In this document: piece by piece, positions 47,612-58,660 of the stretch | Layout of the letters: each line of letters begins with the position of its first letter | Position numbering within the stretch: position 1 is the first letter of the stretch | Origin: Callorhinus ursinus | Lineage: Eukaryota > Chordata > Mammalia > Carnivora > Otariidae | DNA length: 64,000 nucleotides | Direction of reading: 5' to 3' | NCBI RefSeq assembly: GCF_003265705.1 | Contig: NW_020313057.1 | Location: 195,201 to 259,200, forward strand | Position numbers and translations under genes: made by a program | The notes under the pieces: model-generated | Seen by the model: only the letters and a program-made list of their open reading frames with translations | Database searches by the model: none | What the model was told of the DNA's origin: nothing

Positions 47612-47776
47612 GTTTCCGAGACAGTGCTCCATTCAATACATGCCCTCTTTAATACCCATCACCAGGCTAACCCATCCCCCCGCCCCCTCCCCTCTAGAAC
47701 CCTCAGTTTGTTTCTCAAGGTCCACAGTCTCTCATGGTTCGTCTCCCCCTCCAATTCCCCCCCCCTTCATTTGTCC
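47612..47776 (-). mobile_element. Carnivore L1 3' UTR fragment lacking its tail
   Basis: CAGTGCTCCATTCAATACATGCC through AGTCTCTCATGGTTCGTC and CCAATTCCCCCC matches the L1 3' UTR at 8790-8955. The terminal segment and A-tail that should lie on the low-coordinate side are absent. Confidence 0.85.
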
Positions 47777-48775
47777 TTTCACCTTTAATATTAAAAAAGA
47801 ATTTGGGACTGTATTAGAAGGTAGATTTGTTATCACAGGATGTCCATTAATGAAGGCATTTCTGTATTATCTATGATTGATATTTATTTTTTGCAAGGTG
47901 ACATATTTAATTATTTTCTGACATGTCTTTTTTATCAATGAGAGATGTACATGGTCCATTTGATTTTATGTTTCATAGAGTGTGGAATGCTGTTTCAACT
48001 TCAGTCCCTGCAGAACACATCACCTTGAAACAGCTTTCCTTAGGACACTCCCAGAGAAACTCCCTTTGTATGTATAGCTTTAAAGAAATGGTCTACTTGA
48101 AATTCTGTAAACAATACTTAGGGAGTCATAACCAACTTTCCCTTTTTTGTGAAAGGAATATAATTACTCAAAATTACAATTCTTAATTTGTTTTGAGTAT
48201 TAAAAACAAATTAGTACTCAAAAGAGGAAGAGAACATTTATACGAAAACATCATTATAGGAACATTAGGGTTTTATTTATTAACAGCATAATTTGCTAGA
48301 AAAACTACCCATTTGGGAATCAGGAAATTTCAGGTTTGTTTGTGTTTTTTTTTTTTATTTTGTCTTTGCTTCTGGCAGATTCTGTAACCTTAAGTGCAAT
48401 GCCCCCTTTTTTTTAAAATCTGTAAATTGATGATCATACCACTGTGGGAATATAATCAATAGAAACAATAATTTTAATAAAAGGATTATGAACTCTTCAG
48501 AAGCTAGGCAAGGTGGTTGTCATTTCTCATTTTGATATGTTTAGGGTCTTAATATTGAAAGCATTTATCAAATTTGTATATTTCATGCAATGTTGAAGTG
48601 CCAATTAAGAGTTCAGTACTCACTGAAGTTTTAAATGGAAATCAGATCAATTTAGAACTCCTGAACAGCCATGATTTTCTTCGATAAAATGACAGTAATC
48701 ATATGTGTACATGTATGTGTATGTGCTTTTTTTTATAAGTTGCATTTTGAAAATACTTTTTTTTTCAAATTTCAG
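47777..48775. other. Intron, nothing recognised
   Basis: AT-rich, no gene; ends with a long T-run tract and TTTCAG acceptor of the 48776 exon. Confidence 0.5.
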
Positions 48776-48868
48776 GTGTAACCTCCCCCCAATCACGGGA
48801 AACGTTAGTAAAGATGTTGGCAGTAAAACCAATGTTGTGACTGTAAATCCCAGTATCATAAAACTAAA
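48776..48868 (+). CDS. ST8SIA6: ST8SIA6 exon with second half of sialylmotif L
   Basis: This 93 bp exon follows an AAATTTCAG acceptor and is closed by a GTAAGT donor. One base completes the split Arg codon, 30 codons follow, and two bases of a Lys codon are carried to the last exon. It encodes CNLPPITGNVSKDVGSKTN and then VVTVNPSIIKL. This finishes sialylmotif L, and the NPSII segment is a conserved ST8SIA feature that contacts the nucleotide-sugar pocket region. One N-V-S sequon is present. The reading frame is open through the junctions on both sides. Confidence 0.94.
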
Positions 48869-49111
48869 GTAAGTACCTCCAACTTACATAACTGTTTGAG
48901 AACATTTGTTTTATTACTTAACATATTTCTTAGTTTGAACACCATCTTATTGCTGGAATGACTTGCAACACAGTTAGAATGATGTTTGGGGAAAAGATAG
49001 AAGAATATATTCATAATTTTTTACTTTCTCTCAAGGTTGTAGGTTATAAGAGGTATGACCTCTTTTTTTTTTTTTAAGAAAACCATCTTATTTTATTTTA
49101 AAGACCTCATT

Positions 49112-49208
49112 CTTTATTTTTTAAAGTAATCTCTACACCCAGTGTGGGGCTTGAACTTACAGCCCTGAAATCGAGTTGTATGCTCTACCACTGAGCTAGC
49201 CAGGCATA
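49112..49208 (-). mobile_element. tRNA-Lys-like SINE head (old Can-SINE type)
   Basis: The reverse strand reads CCTGGCTAGCTCAGTGGTAGAGCAT, then GTTCAAGCCCCACACTGGG, TGTAGAGATTACTTTAAAAAATAAAG. It keeps tRNA box A and box B and looks like tRNA-Lys followed by a SINE tail. The anticodon loop is degraded, so it is not a working tRNA gene. Confidence 0.8.
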
Positions 49209-50254
49209 CCAACCAATTGTACTTCTAATGTCGTAAGCTGAACATTACTAATCAAGTGAGAACTCATTTATTTCTTCATCTTTTTTAACAATAGTGAAGT
49301 TACTTTTGAGAATTTTCTTTCAGAATTTTAGCATTACTCTTTTATCTTGGGAGCAGTTTCTTGATAGAACAGTTTATTTAGAAACTTCAGAGAATGAGTC
49401 TTAGGCCAAAAAAAGAAAAAAAAAGTTTTTACTATGAATAGTTTATTACCAAAAACTAATTCCTATATTTCATTTTTCACAGTGTAGCCACTACAAAATG
49501 TTCCTGGTTAATAAAAATCCCATCCATAGTTTTACTCCATTGTTTTCATCAAAATTGACTAATAATCATTACTAATAAAGTACACGATATACTCATCTAG
49601 TTCTAGTATCTCTTAAGATAATGTGAGATATTGTACCTGCATCCCAAAAGTTTACTTTCTAAACACAATCATGCATATTAGTATATTTACTAAGGTATTA
49701 TTTAAATCAAACACACAGAGCTATCACAATACATAAGGGAAATTTAAAATATATATGTGTGTGTGTGTGTGTATGAATATAGATATTTAGGTTCTTTATA
49801 GGAAACTTTTATTTTGTGATCACATATACAAAAAGATACACAGATCACCAGTGTACAGCTCAGTGAATTTTTTTAACGTATAGACATTTTAAGAGTGTCC
49901 TATGTTTGAGAAAACATCAGTCATTATTAAATTGGAAGGTATTTCTGTATCAAAAAGCTATCTTAGAGAAAAAATTACTGAGTTGGAAGATAAAATAATC
50001 TAAGAAATGTGTGTCCAGTAAGGATATAGCCCAGTAAGAAAATATAATATAGATGAAAGCCTTGGGACACCATGAAAGATCAATGAAGACCTAGCCTTTG
50101 ATGTTTACAGGAGGCTTACTTGTACTTGAACTCTGAGTCCACTGCTTGTCTCTTATATACAACAGTGATATAAATAGTTCAATGGCTCGGCCAGTGGTAA
50201 ATTCAGCCTTATGTAACCCAAACTGCTACTTTGCTTATAATGATGATGATGTGG

Positions 50255-50285
<31 letters not shown>

Positions 50286-50293
50286 TTTGGCAG
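49209..50293. other. Last intron, mostly unassigned
   Basis: Contains a (TA)(TG)n run at 49748-49776 and (GTTTT)n at about 50255-50282, just before the acceptor of the last exon. Confidence 0.6.
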
Positions 50294-50762
50294 ATACGGG
50301 AACTTAAGGAAAAAGAAAGAAATATTTCTGGAGGACATTGCAACCTATGGAGACGCGTTCCTTCTTCTGCCAGCGTTTTCTTTCAGGGCCAACACGATTG
50401 CCTCTTTCAAAGTGTATGACACCCTAAAGGAGTCTCAAGCAAGACAGAAGGTTCTATTTTTCCATCCCAAGTACCTGAGAAATCTTGCCCTTTTCTGGAG
50501 AACTGAAGGTGTGACGGAGTTTCGCCTGTCCTCTGGCTTGATGATCACAAGTGTGGCAGTGGAACTGTGTGAGCACGTGAAGCTGTATGGATTTTGGCCC
50601 TTCTCTAGAACGGTTAAAGACACACCTGTCAGCCATCACTACTACGACAATAACTTACCTAAACGTGGTTTTCATGAGATGCCTAAGGAATATAGACGAA
50701 TTCTCCAACTTCACTTGAAAGGAATCCTCAAATTACAATTTAGCAAATGTGAAATAGCTTAA
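50294..50762 (+). CDS. ST8SIA6: ST8SIA6 terminal coding exon (motifs S, III, VS and stop)
   Basis: The last coding exon follows a TTTGGCAG acceptor, completes a Lys codon, and reads 155 residues to a TAA at 50760-50762. It opens with YGNLRKKKEIFLEDIATYGD. Sialylmotif S is SSGLMITSVAVELCEHVKLYGFWPFS in outline, at window residues about 225-250, with Cys238 expected to bond to Cys89. Motif III is HHYYD (260-264). Motif VS is H273 and E278 in FHEMPKE; the His is the expected general base for sialyl transfer. The protein ends SKCEIA, with Cys298 expected to bond to Cys103. The C-terminus LQLHLKGILKLQFSKCE is the main reason for choosing ST8SIA6 over its paralogues. No frameshift or stop is seen, so the gene looks functional over this part. 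Confidence 0.96.
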
Positions 50763-51095
50763 GCATAGTTCTTTAAATGGTAATAGTTGTAATAGAATGC
50801 CGTAGGTGAGTAACGGTGTTTCCCAATGCTACAAGCATTGGGTGTAGGGCTGATAGGAAGAGCCCCAAAACTTGGTTTGATCAAAGCTCCCCACTGAGCT
50901 TGCAACCTCAGCAGCTCATGCAGTTGTCCTGATCTTCAGTTTTCCTCCCTGTAAAATGGGGACCCTGATATCTAACTCTATCTAATAATCTATGAAAACT
51001 CTTGGCAAAAGATTGGCGTGAGGTAGGGACTCCATGAATATTTCCTTGTTGCTCTCTAGAACTGCCGTTTCCACTCTCAGTAGACTGATAATAAA
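50763..51095 (+). other. ST8SIA6: ST8SIA6 3' UTR (start) with candidate poly(A) signal
   Basis: The sequence after the stop codon must begin the 3' UTR. The first AATAAA is at 51090-51095, followed by a TG/T-rich stretch (TGCTGTTTTG), which is a reasonable cleavage signal. Later AATAAA hexamers at 51750-51755 and 52300-52305 could give longer UTRs. The true 3' end cannot be fixed from sequence alone. A MIR fragment (about 50905-51050) would lie inside the UTR. Confidence 0.5.
50905..51050 (+). mobile_element. MIR fragment in the 3' UTR region
   Basis: CTTCAGTTTTCCTCCCTGTAAAATGGGGACCC is a clear MIR core. Diverged beyond it. Confidence 0.7.
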
Positions 51096-51539
51096 AGGCA
51101 TGCTGTTTTGAAGACCCTTCCTGGAGAGAACTGCTGACTTGCCAGTTTTCACTGGGGTTCTTTTTCAAGCAGGCCTCTCTATTATCAATAATATCCTTCT
51201 CATCCTCCTTCCTGTCCTAAAGAGTGCATCTAAGAAATTACAGCAAACCCTTGGTGATTCAGGAATGAAATCCTCCTCTTTGGGTAGTAATGTGCCTGCT
51301 TCTGATTACCTTCACTAGGGTCATTAGCTGCAGTGATGTGTCCGGCTGGATTTAGGCCAATTGTTTTCCTCCTTTATTTATATTTTTAAATCATTCTTCA
51401 TAATTTATATTAACTTCCTGCCTTCCTCTTAAGCCTTTTCCACTCCCAGTCACAGGAACTATTTTAAGAGCATGAAGAGTTACAATAGCCAGTTTTTCTT
51501 ACCTGGTGTCTGTGGAGTCACATATTCAGTCTATTTTGT

Positions 51540-51840
51540 AAACAAATTATCCAACAGCTACTTCATGCCAGGCCCTGTAGCAATCTCTGTGAGAGGGACC
51601 TAAAGGTGACCAAGTCCTGCAGGAGGAAACGGACGTGCATATGACCAACTGTCGTTATGACAGCTATAAAGAAAGTACTATGAGGACCAGAGGCAGGAGT
51701 AATTCAATCTATTTCAGTGGCCTCTGTTTCGGAGAAGAGGTAATTGCCAAATAAAACCTAGAAAGTGAGTAAGATTTTAATAAATGAAGAAGATTCTAGG
51801 TAGAGGGAATATGATGGGGGGAAAAGCGGTCCCCTTGATT
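51540..51840 (-). mobile_element. L2 LINE fragment, reverse
   Basis: CTACTTCATGCCAGGCCCTG, CCTGCAGGAGGAAACGG and AGATTCTAGGTAGAGGGAAT resemble reverse L2. Confidence 0.5.
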
Positions 51841-54768
51841 CTCAATCACCAAAATGAGGATATTTGAAGATAAATCATGGTCTTTGCCCCAAGAACTGTC
51901 ACTTGAACAGAGGTTGTAGCACATGAGGATGGTGGCTTGGGCCCACCTCTGAAACGGGAGTCATCGTGACCTGATAAATTTCACAGGAAAACGGTAAGGA
52001 TTAAAACACACCAAAACTTAATTCTCATAAAGAAAGGTATATATTTACATGAGAAATAGGACAAGTAATTTAAACATCAGTATCAAAGCTTAAGTTGTAT
52101 TGAATATTACCATTTTCACACCACTCCCTTCATTATGATGATACCTGTTAATGTAGGTCATCCCTTCATCTACTGAATAAGTTCTTTGATGACTTAACTA
52201 AGTGACTACATTTCTACTTTGCCTGTTTGTCTTTGTACCATCATGAGGAGGGCAGAAATTGGGGTGGAGCCGACTTGTCAGCATGCTGAATTAATTACAA
52301 ATAAAATTCTGAATTCTTACCTTAGCCAGATGATTGTTTTACTAAATGTCCCTTTTAAGACCATTCTGCTGTCAGTCACTTATTTTGGCAAAGTACCTCA
52401 TTCCTTTCATTGTGGTTGATATTTTTTTATGCCATTCTTTGTTCACATTTTATTCTATCACAGATGAAACCTATTAGCTCCATAAATTGCTTAAAAGTTC
52501 ATATATAAATATTTTCCAAAAGGAGCATGCTTTTAGTTACATGAAGTCTATTTATCTTTCTTTCTGTGCTAATGAGTAAGTGGCTGTTTTCTATTGCTTC
52601 TAATGGATTTAATTTGTTTTTAAAACTCTGCTAGCAGTATGAGTAATGTCTATCATGTTACTAATGGTGGATTATTAAAAATAGAACATTCTAATATTTT
52701 ATAGTTAACAAAATGCTTCCCTTAAAATGTTTTCTGGGGAGTAGAACCTTAAACTTTTATTTTTGATGATATTGGAAATAGATGATTAAGGAGTAAAAGT
52801 TATAGAATATATTGAAATCAATCATTAAATAAATATACAATATGGAGATTTTATACATTGGTTTAATAAAAATTACATATGATTAGCACAGAACTTACTT
52901 AAGTTTTTCCCATATAACTTCCTCTTTTAACTTTGGAAATTTTCTCGGGAATATCAAAATAGAATCTTTAATGTCACCGACACAAATTTTGGAAGTATTC
53001 AAAATGGTATGTGTTGGTTCACAAACTTCTCGGGGGCTTCCCACGTGTAATCTAAAACTGGTCCCTATACACCGAACACAGCGAGAGACCAAAGAAAGAG
53101 GAAGACCACTCCAGATTTGGTAGGGGGTAATTTTAATAAGCAGGGGACCTTCCTCTTGGGTGGCTGTAAGACTAGTAGATTCCACATTTGTCTGGTAAAC
53201 TTTAAAGTTTATGGAGAGGCCTTAACTGGGTTCAGATATGTATATTGTCCAGATGGTCGCAATACCACATCACTGTCTCAAAGCTATGTCCTTGGGGCAG
53301 CTTCTGGGATCAGGGAAGACAAATAGAATGCACTTGCCAGGGATGGGGGAGGGAAAAGGAGCCTCCAGTTGCTAGGGTCCAGCTCATGGATCAACCGGCT
53401 GTCATATCCTCTCGATGACCTCTCCCACACTGTGAGATCAAGAAGCAGTGTCCTAATAATACCCATGTTCCACTAAAAGTTCAATATAAAAAAAAAAGTT
53501 GTGGAGAAAATGGTAGGCCTTTCTACAAGAGACATAACTGAAGTTGGTTTTCTGCTAAACACTTGTACTGCCATCCTAAAAGCATGTTGAAATTTTGCAG
53601 CATTCCCAGCTAGGGTCACCTGTTAACCAAAAGTCTTTGGTTGAAAAGAACATGTGCATTCTTTGTGTCTCTTTCCCAAGTTGGTCCGTGACTGTTGTGA
53701 AATCTGTGGGAGGCCTCATTCACATCCTAACCTTTCCTCTTTGGCAGAGGATGACCTTCCCCATGTCCCATTAATGATGTGTCAATAATGTCCTTTTGTT
53801 CCAAAGGAGAACTTTTTAAACTTTGTAAAATACAACAGAACATACATTTTGATAATGTAACATATCAGCCATGTGAGTTATAAATCATAAGCCACAGTTC
53901 TTTTTGTTCTATAATGGTAAATTATTACAAGTTTTACACTAAGATCAAAACAAAAAGAAAAACTATGAACTCCATCATATAGATTTATAGATTATCCACC
54001 AAGTCTGACTGTGACACTCTCAACAATCTGTGGGCATAATGAGCATTGCTTAAATGTTGATGGATTGGATTTGATCTTCTGCTCTTAAACTTGAAGTACA
54101 TCCATGGGCATTGAAAATAGAAAGTCTGAGTACTGCTGCTAGACAGTACGAAACTTTAATGGGGACTCCAGCTCATAGTACCACATATCATCAGTTTCTA
54201 GGGGAAATAATTGTTTGCTTGATTCCATTTTTTACTTGTTCAGCATCCCTGGGCAATGTAACCAAATAGCAAAATTCTAAAAGAATTTTCATCTAAATCT
54301 GAAGGTTAGGCAAAAATGTTCATGTAAGCACATAGCACTTGCTGCTGTGTCATCCCTGGAAAGAAGTCTATGAACAATCACATAGAGTTTAACATTACAC
54401 AGTATAATAGTCCTTGAAGTCTCTGATTTTTTTCTCCTAACAAAAGGGAAAGGCACATAGATCATGACTCTCATGAAAGAAGATTTCCTTTTGCATGTAA
54501 ATATGTGGGTTTTCAGCCAGGTAATCAGCCAAGGACTCTTTTTTTTTTTTTTTGGAGGACTTTCTAGGTATAGAATACTGAATTAACCCATAAATCAGAC
54601 CTGTTTGAGGCTAGGTTTCTTCTTACAAAAAAATGTACCAGTTCAATACTACGTTATGTCATACACCCTAAATCATTCCATGAATTTCAGGAAGCTTTGG
54701 GAAAATTGGAAAATCTTAGAGATAAGAGATCTGCTCACATACTAAATAACTACCTTAGAAGTACTGTT
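51841..54768. other. Downstream of ST8SIA6, unassigned
   Basis: About 2.9 kb without a recognised gene. A reverse open frame (52895-53185, extending to about 53230 without its own ATG) is the only one of note; no domain recognised. It could instead contain 3' UTR if the distal poly(A) sites are used. Confidence 0.45.
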
Positions 54769-54784
54769 AAGATGCAATGTGTAG

Positions 54785-55490
54785 CAATGGAATATTATGC
54801 AGCCATCAAAAGGAATGAGATCTTGCCATTTGCAACGACGTGGATGGAACTGGAGGGTGTTATGCTGAGTGAAATAAGTCAATCAGAGAAAGACATGTAT
54901 CACATGACCTCACTGATATGAGGAATTCTTAATCTCAGGAAACAAACTGGGTGTTACTGGAGTGGTTGGGGGTGGGAGGGATGGGGTGGCTGGGTGATAG
55001 ACATTGGGGAGGGTATGTGCTATGGTGAGCGCTGTGAATTGTGCAAGACTGTTGAATCACAGATCTGTACTTCTGAAACAAATAACGCAACATATTTTAA
55101 GAAAAAAGAAAAAGAAGAAGATAACAGGAGAGGAAGAAAAGGGGAGTATGTCAGAGGGGGAGACGAACCATGAGAGAGGATGGACTCTGAAAAACAAACT
55201 GAGGGTTCTAGAGGGGAGGGGGGTAGGGGGATGGGTTAGCCTGGTGGTGGGTATTGAGGAGGGCACGTTTTGCATGGAGCACTGGGTGTTATGAACAAAC
55301 AATGAATCATGGAACACTGCACCAAAAACTAATGATGTAATATATGATGATTAACATAACAATAAAAAAATTAAAATTAAAAAAAAAAAAAGAATTCTCC
55401 CCTAAGTCTCAAAACCTTTATCTGACTGGACATCTCCACTTGGATGTCCTCTTTAAACTCAGTAATGTACAAAATTGGAAAAAAAAAAAA
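54785..55490 (+). mobile_element. Young 5'-truncated carnivore L1 with likely 3' transduction
   Basis: Begins in the end of ORF2 (AATGGAATATTATGCAGCCATC; MELEGVMLSEISQSEKD) and includes the whole 3' UTR to AACATAACAATAAAAAAATT and an A-tail at about 55374-55391. About 85 bp of unrelated DNA (55393-55478) and a second A-run follow. The perfect 16-bp repeat AAGATGCAATGTGTAG lies at 54769-54784 and 55491-55506, so both A-tails fall inside one insertion. Confidence 0.92.
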
Positions 55491-55989
55491 AAGATGCAAT
55501 GTGTAGTATAGTTATGACATTCAAAACATTTTATTTTTGTAACATGACATGAAAATATATTGTTATGCCAGTAAACACTGAAGGAATTTCAGAGAGTCAC
55601 ATGAAGCATCTGAAGCACTTGACCTAATAAGATTATTTCTTTATTTTTGATTTTTAAAAACTCCACTGGGTAATTTCAAGGTTTCCTATTTGCATATGAC
55701 TTCAGAAGGCTGACTCCATAGTGAAACTCACAATTCCTCTCCTGAAGATGGATGAACAGGAATAGTTCTTTTGCCCATCTTCTCTTATCTGGGTCATCAG
55801 TCTTCTAAGAGCATTCTTCTTTTAATCAGAAAAATGAGAGTGATATATTATAAAGATACATTGCTTACATATGGAGAAAAGATAATATTTTCACATACTT
55901 TTTCTGTCCCTTTTCCTTCTCCCTTTTTAGGGACACCAGTTAATATACATGAAACTTCTTGAAATTTGTTCTCTAGCTCACACTCTCTG

Positions 55990-57180
55990 TCATCTATTCA
56001 TTCTTCCTTTTTTTTTTTTTTGTCTTTCATTTTGGATAGTTCCTATCCCTGTATCTTCAACTTGACTAATATTTTCTTTTCCAGTATCTAATCTGGTGTC
56101 AATCCCATATAATATGTTTTTCATTTCAAACATTGTAGATGTTCGATTTGTGCCTTTTTATATCTTCCATGTCTGCATTTAACATGCTTGTTCACTCCTC
56201 TACCTTCTTGAACATATGGAATAGACTTGTAACCCTTTCAGTGTCCTTTTTTATTAATTCTATCATCTCTGTAATTCCTGGATCTGTTACCACTGATAGA
56301 TTTTTCTCCTCAATATGAGTTGTATTTTCCTGCTTCTTTGAAAGTCTGAGAGTTTTTTATTGAATGCCAGATATTGTGAATTTTACTTTGGTGGCTGTTG
56401 AATATTTTGGTGTTCCAAAATATGTGAAGATTTGTTCTGGGTGAAATCAAGTGACTTGTAAACAGTTCATTCCTTTTCGAGGGTTACTTTTAGTCTGTGT
56501 TATTTAAACCCATAGCAGCGCTTATTCTAGGGAAAATTTTTTCTCACACTGAGACAATACCCTCATAAGTGTCCTACTGAGAGCCCCAAGATTTTCTTTT
56601 CTATCTGAGAAGAACGTGAATTATTCTATCCTTTTTAACTTCGAGGAGTTGTTTCATCTGGGTGATTCTTTTCCCAGATTTAGACATTTTCCTCACATGT
56701 GCTGGTCAATACTCAGCTGAAGGCTAGAGGAGATTTCTGTCTAGACGGCCCTCTCCACTCTAGATCTACATGGGCATTCCCTGACTCCTAATTCTATAAT
56801 ATCTACTTGGAGAGACCACGGGACTCTGCTTGAGCTTCCGCTCCTGTGCTGTGGCCTAGCAACCATCTAAGCAGTAAGCTAGGGCAACTGTGGGACTCCA
56901 CTAGCCTGGGTCCTTTTTCTCAAGGATTGCCTTCCTGAGTTGCCTAATGTCCAATGTCTGCAAACCATTGTTTCATGTATTTTGTCTGTTTTTAGTTGTT
57001 TTGGGCAGGAGGTAAAACCTAGTCCCTGCTACTCTACCTTATCCAGAAGGAGAAATTCCCCTATGATTTGATTTTTGTAGTGTTTGTCACCTGTTTTGGG
57101 GTTGCTGGAAATATCTTCTGGCAATTTCCTTGGCCCATCTGAAATTTGACCTGTTTTTGTTTTTTTTTTTAATCCCAGGT
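55990..57180 (-). mobile_element. Old L1 5' UTR fragment, reverse
   Basis: Text such as TATATCTTCCATGTCTGC, CTACCTTCTTGAACATATGGAATA, TATTTTCCTGCTTCTTTGAAAG and ATGCCAGATATTGTGAATTTTAC is the reverse of old L1M 5' sequence. 55507-55989 is unassigned. Confidence 0.8.
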
Positions 57181-57244
57181 TCTATGATAGACTACCAGAA
57201 GTCAGTGGGATCCCGTGGGACCCACTTTGTTATAAGAACATAGT

Positions 57245-57475
57245 AAAAATATTTTATTAAGTGCTTGCTATACACTTGGCACCTGTACAAGAACTTGGCT
57301 TACATTATTTTATCTTATTTAAACCTAAGTCTAAGGGGTAGATTTGATTATCTCTATTTTTATATATGAGAAAACCAGCTAAGAGAGGCTAAAAAACTTG
57401 CCCAAGGTTATATAGCATGCAAGTGTCAAAATCAGGTTTCAAATTCAGGTTGTATGCCTAAAGCTGGTGTGCTTC
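57245..57475 (-). mobile_element. MIR SINE, reverse
   Basis: TTAAGTGCTTGCTATACACTTGG, TTATATATGAGAAAACCAGC and GCCCAAGGTTATATAGC are reverse MIR. Confidence 0.85.
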
Positions 57476-58094
57476 ATCAATATTTTATTCTCTCTTTAGT
57501 GTTATCGTTGTGTGTGTTGCTTTGTGTAGGAAAATAACGTTATCTAAAAATGTTTAAATTTTAGAATTACATCCTCATCACTTTGGGTTTTTATTTCTTT
57601 AGTTGCCTTAGTCCTCTTGGTAAGTTCCAAATTTTAACTTTTCTAAATTAAGGAATGATGATTTAAGCTTGCACAATACATTTTTATATATCTTACTATA
57701 TTCACTCTAAAGTTTAATTAATTTTGGAAGTTTCCAATATGTTGTATTCTCCTGAGTTCTTTTGAAATGACCATTTAGTGGGATAGATTAATTTCTTTTC
57801 TTAGCCTGATACTATTTTATTTGTTTTAAGGTGTGTGTGTATGTGTGTGTATGATATTCAATAAAATACCAACACATTATCGTATCCCTTGCCTTTTGAA
57901 GACCTCAAAGAGATTCAAAATCCTTGCTTCAGCTATTACAGAGTATTCTTTGGAGACTAATATCACCAGTCTCATCTGATATGGAAATGTGAGCAATCAG
58001 AAATCTGTTAAAGATTTGCCAAAGATCATTTTGAGCCAAGTTAATAGCAAGTACTCAGTGTGCCAGGCAACAAGCAAACCTGATACCATTTATT
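57476..58094. other. Intergenic, nothing recognised
   Basis: Short (TG)n at 57830-57852. No gene. Confidence 0.5.
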
Positions 58095-58660
58095 GAAAGT
58101 TCCTTTGCACCAAGGACTATGCATAATACTTTACGTATATTATCATGAATTCTTGAAAGATTGCAATGTAGCGGTCAATTTGATTTTCTCAGATGAGAAA
58201 ATGACTCAGGAGGGTCAGAGTACCTTCAGCCGAAATATCAGAAATCTCCATCAAACTGGCTTAAATTGTGTAGAATTTAAGAATTGAGAGCCACTTCTTG
58301 ATGCTATCCCAGAAGAAGGAGAAAGAGCTTTCCCCAAAGCCCCATCAAATCTTTCATTCTTTCTCATTGGTTCACATTGGTCACATGAACATTCCTAAAC
58401 CAATCATTGGCAAAGGGAATATGGAGCCAACTTTTACACTTAATCCTACCCCTGGGATAATAGGCTTCAAGGGGAATTATTGTGTGCCTGAACAAATTTA
58501 GGTTTCTGTTGAGAAGGAGGAAGGGAAGAAGAGACTTTGGGTGGATAACTAACCATAACTGCTACAAGTAATTTTCCATGTCACTCACCTACCAAGTGAT
58601 TGAAGTAGAGTTTGAACCCAAGTAGTTCTGACTCCAAATTTCATGGTCGAAATTCTTGCA
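58095..58660 (-). mobile_element. MIR, reverse, split by an unassigned insert
   Basis: Reverse MIR at 58095-58221 (GACTATGCATAATACTTTACG, CAGATGAGAAAATGACTCAGG) resumes at about 58573-58660 (AGAGTTTGAACCCAAGTAGTTCTGACTCC). About 350 bp between them (including CCAATCATTGGCAAAGGG) are another old insert that I cannot name. Confidence 0.6.

Noticed and set aside
49112..49208. Possible functional tRNA gene
   Set aside because: The anticodon region is degraded, one D-loop base is missing, and it continues into a SINE tail.
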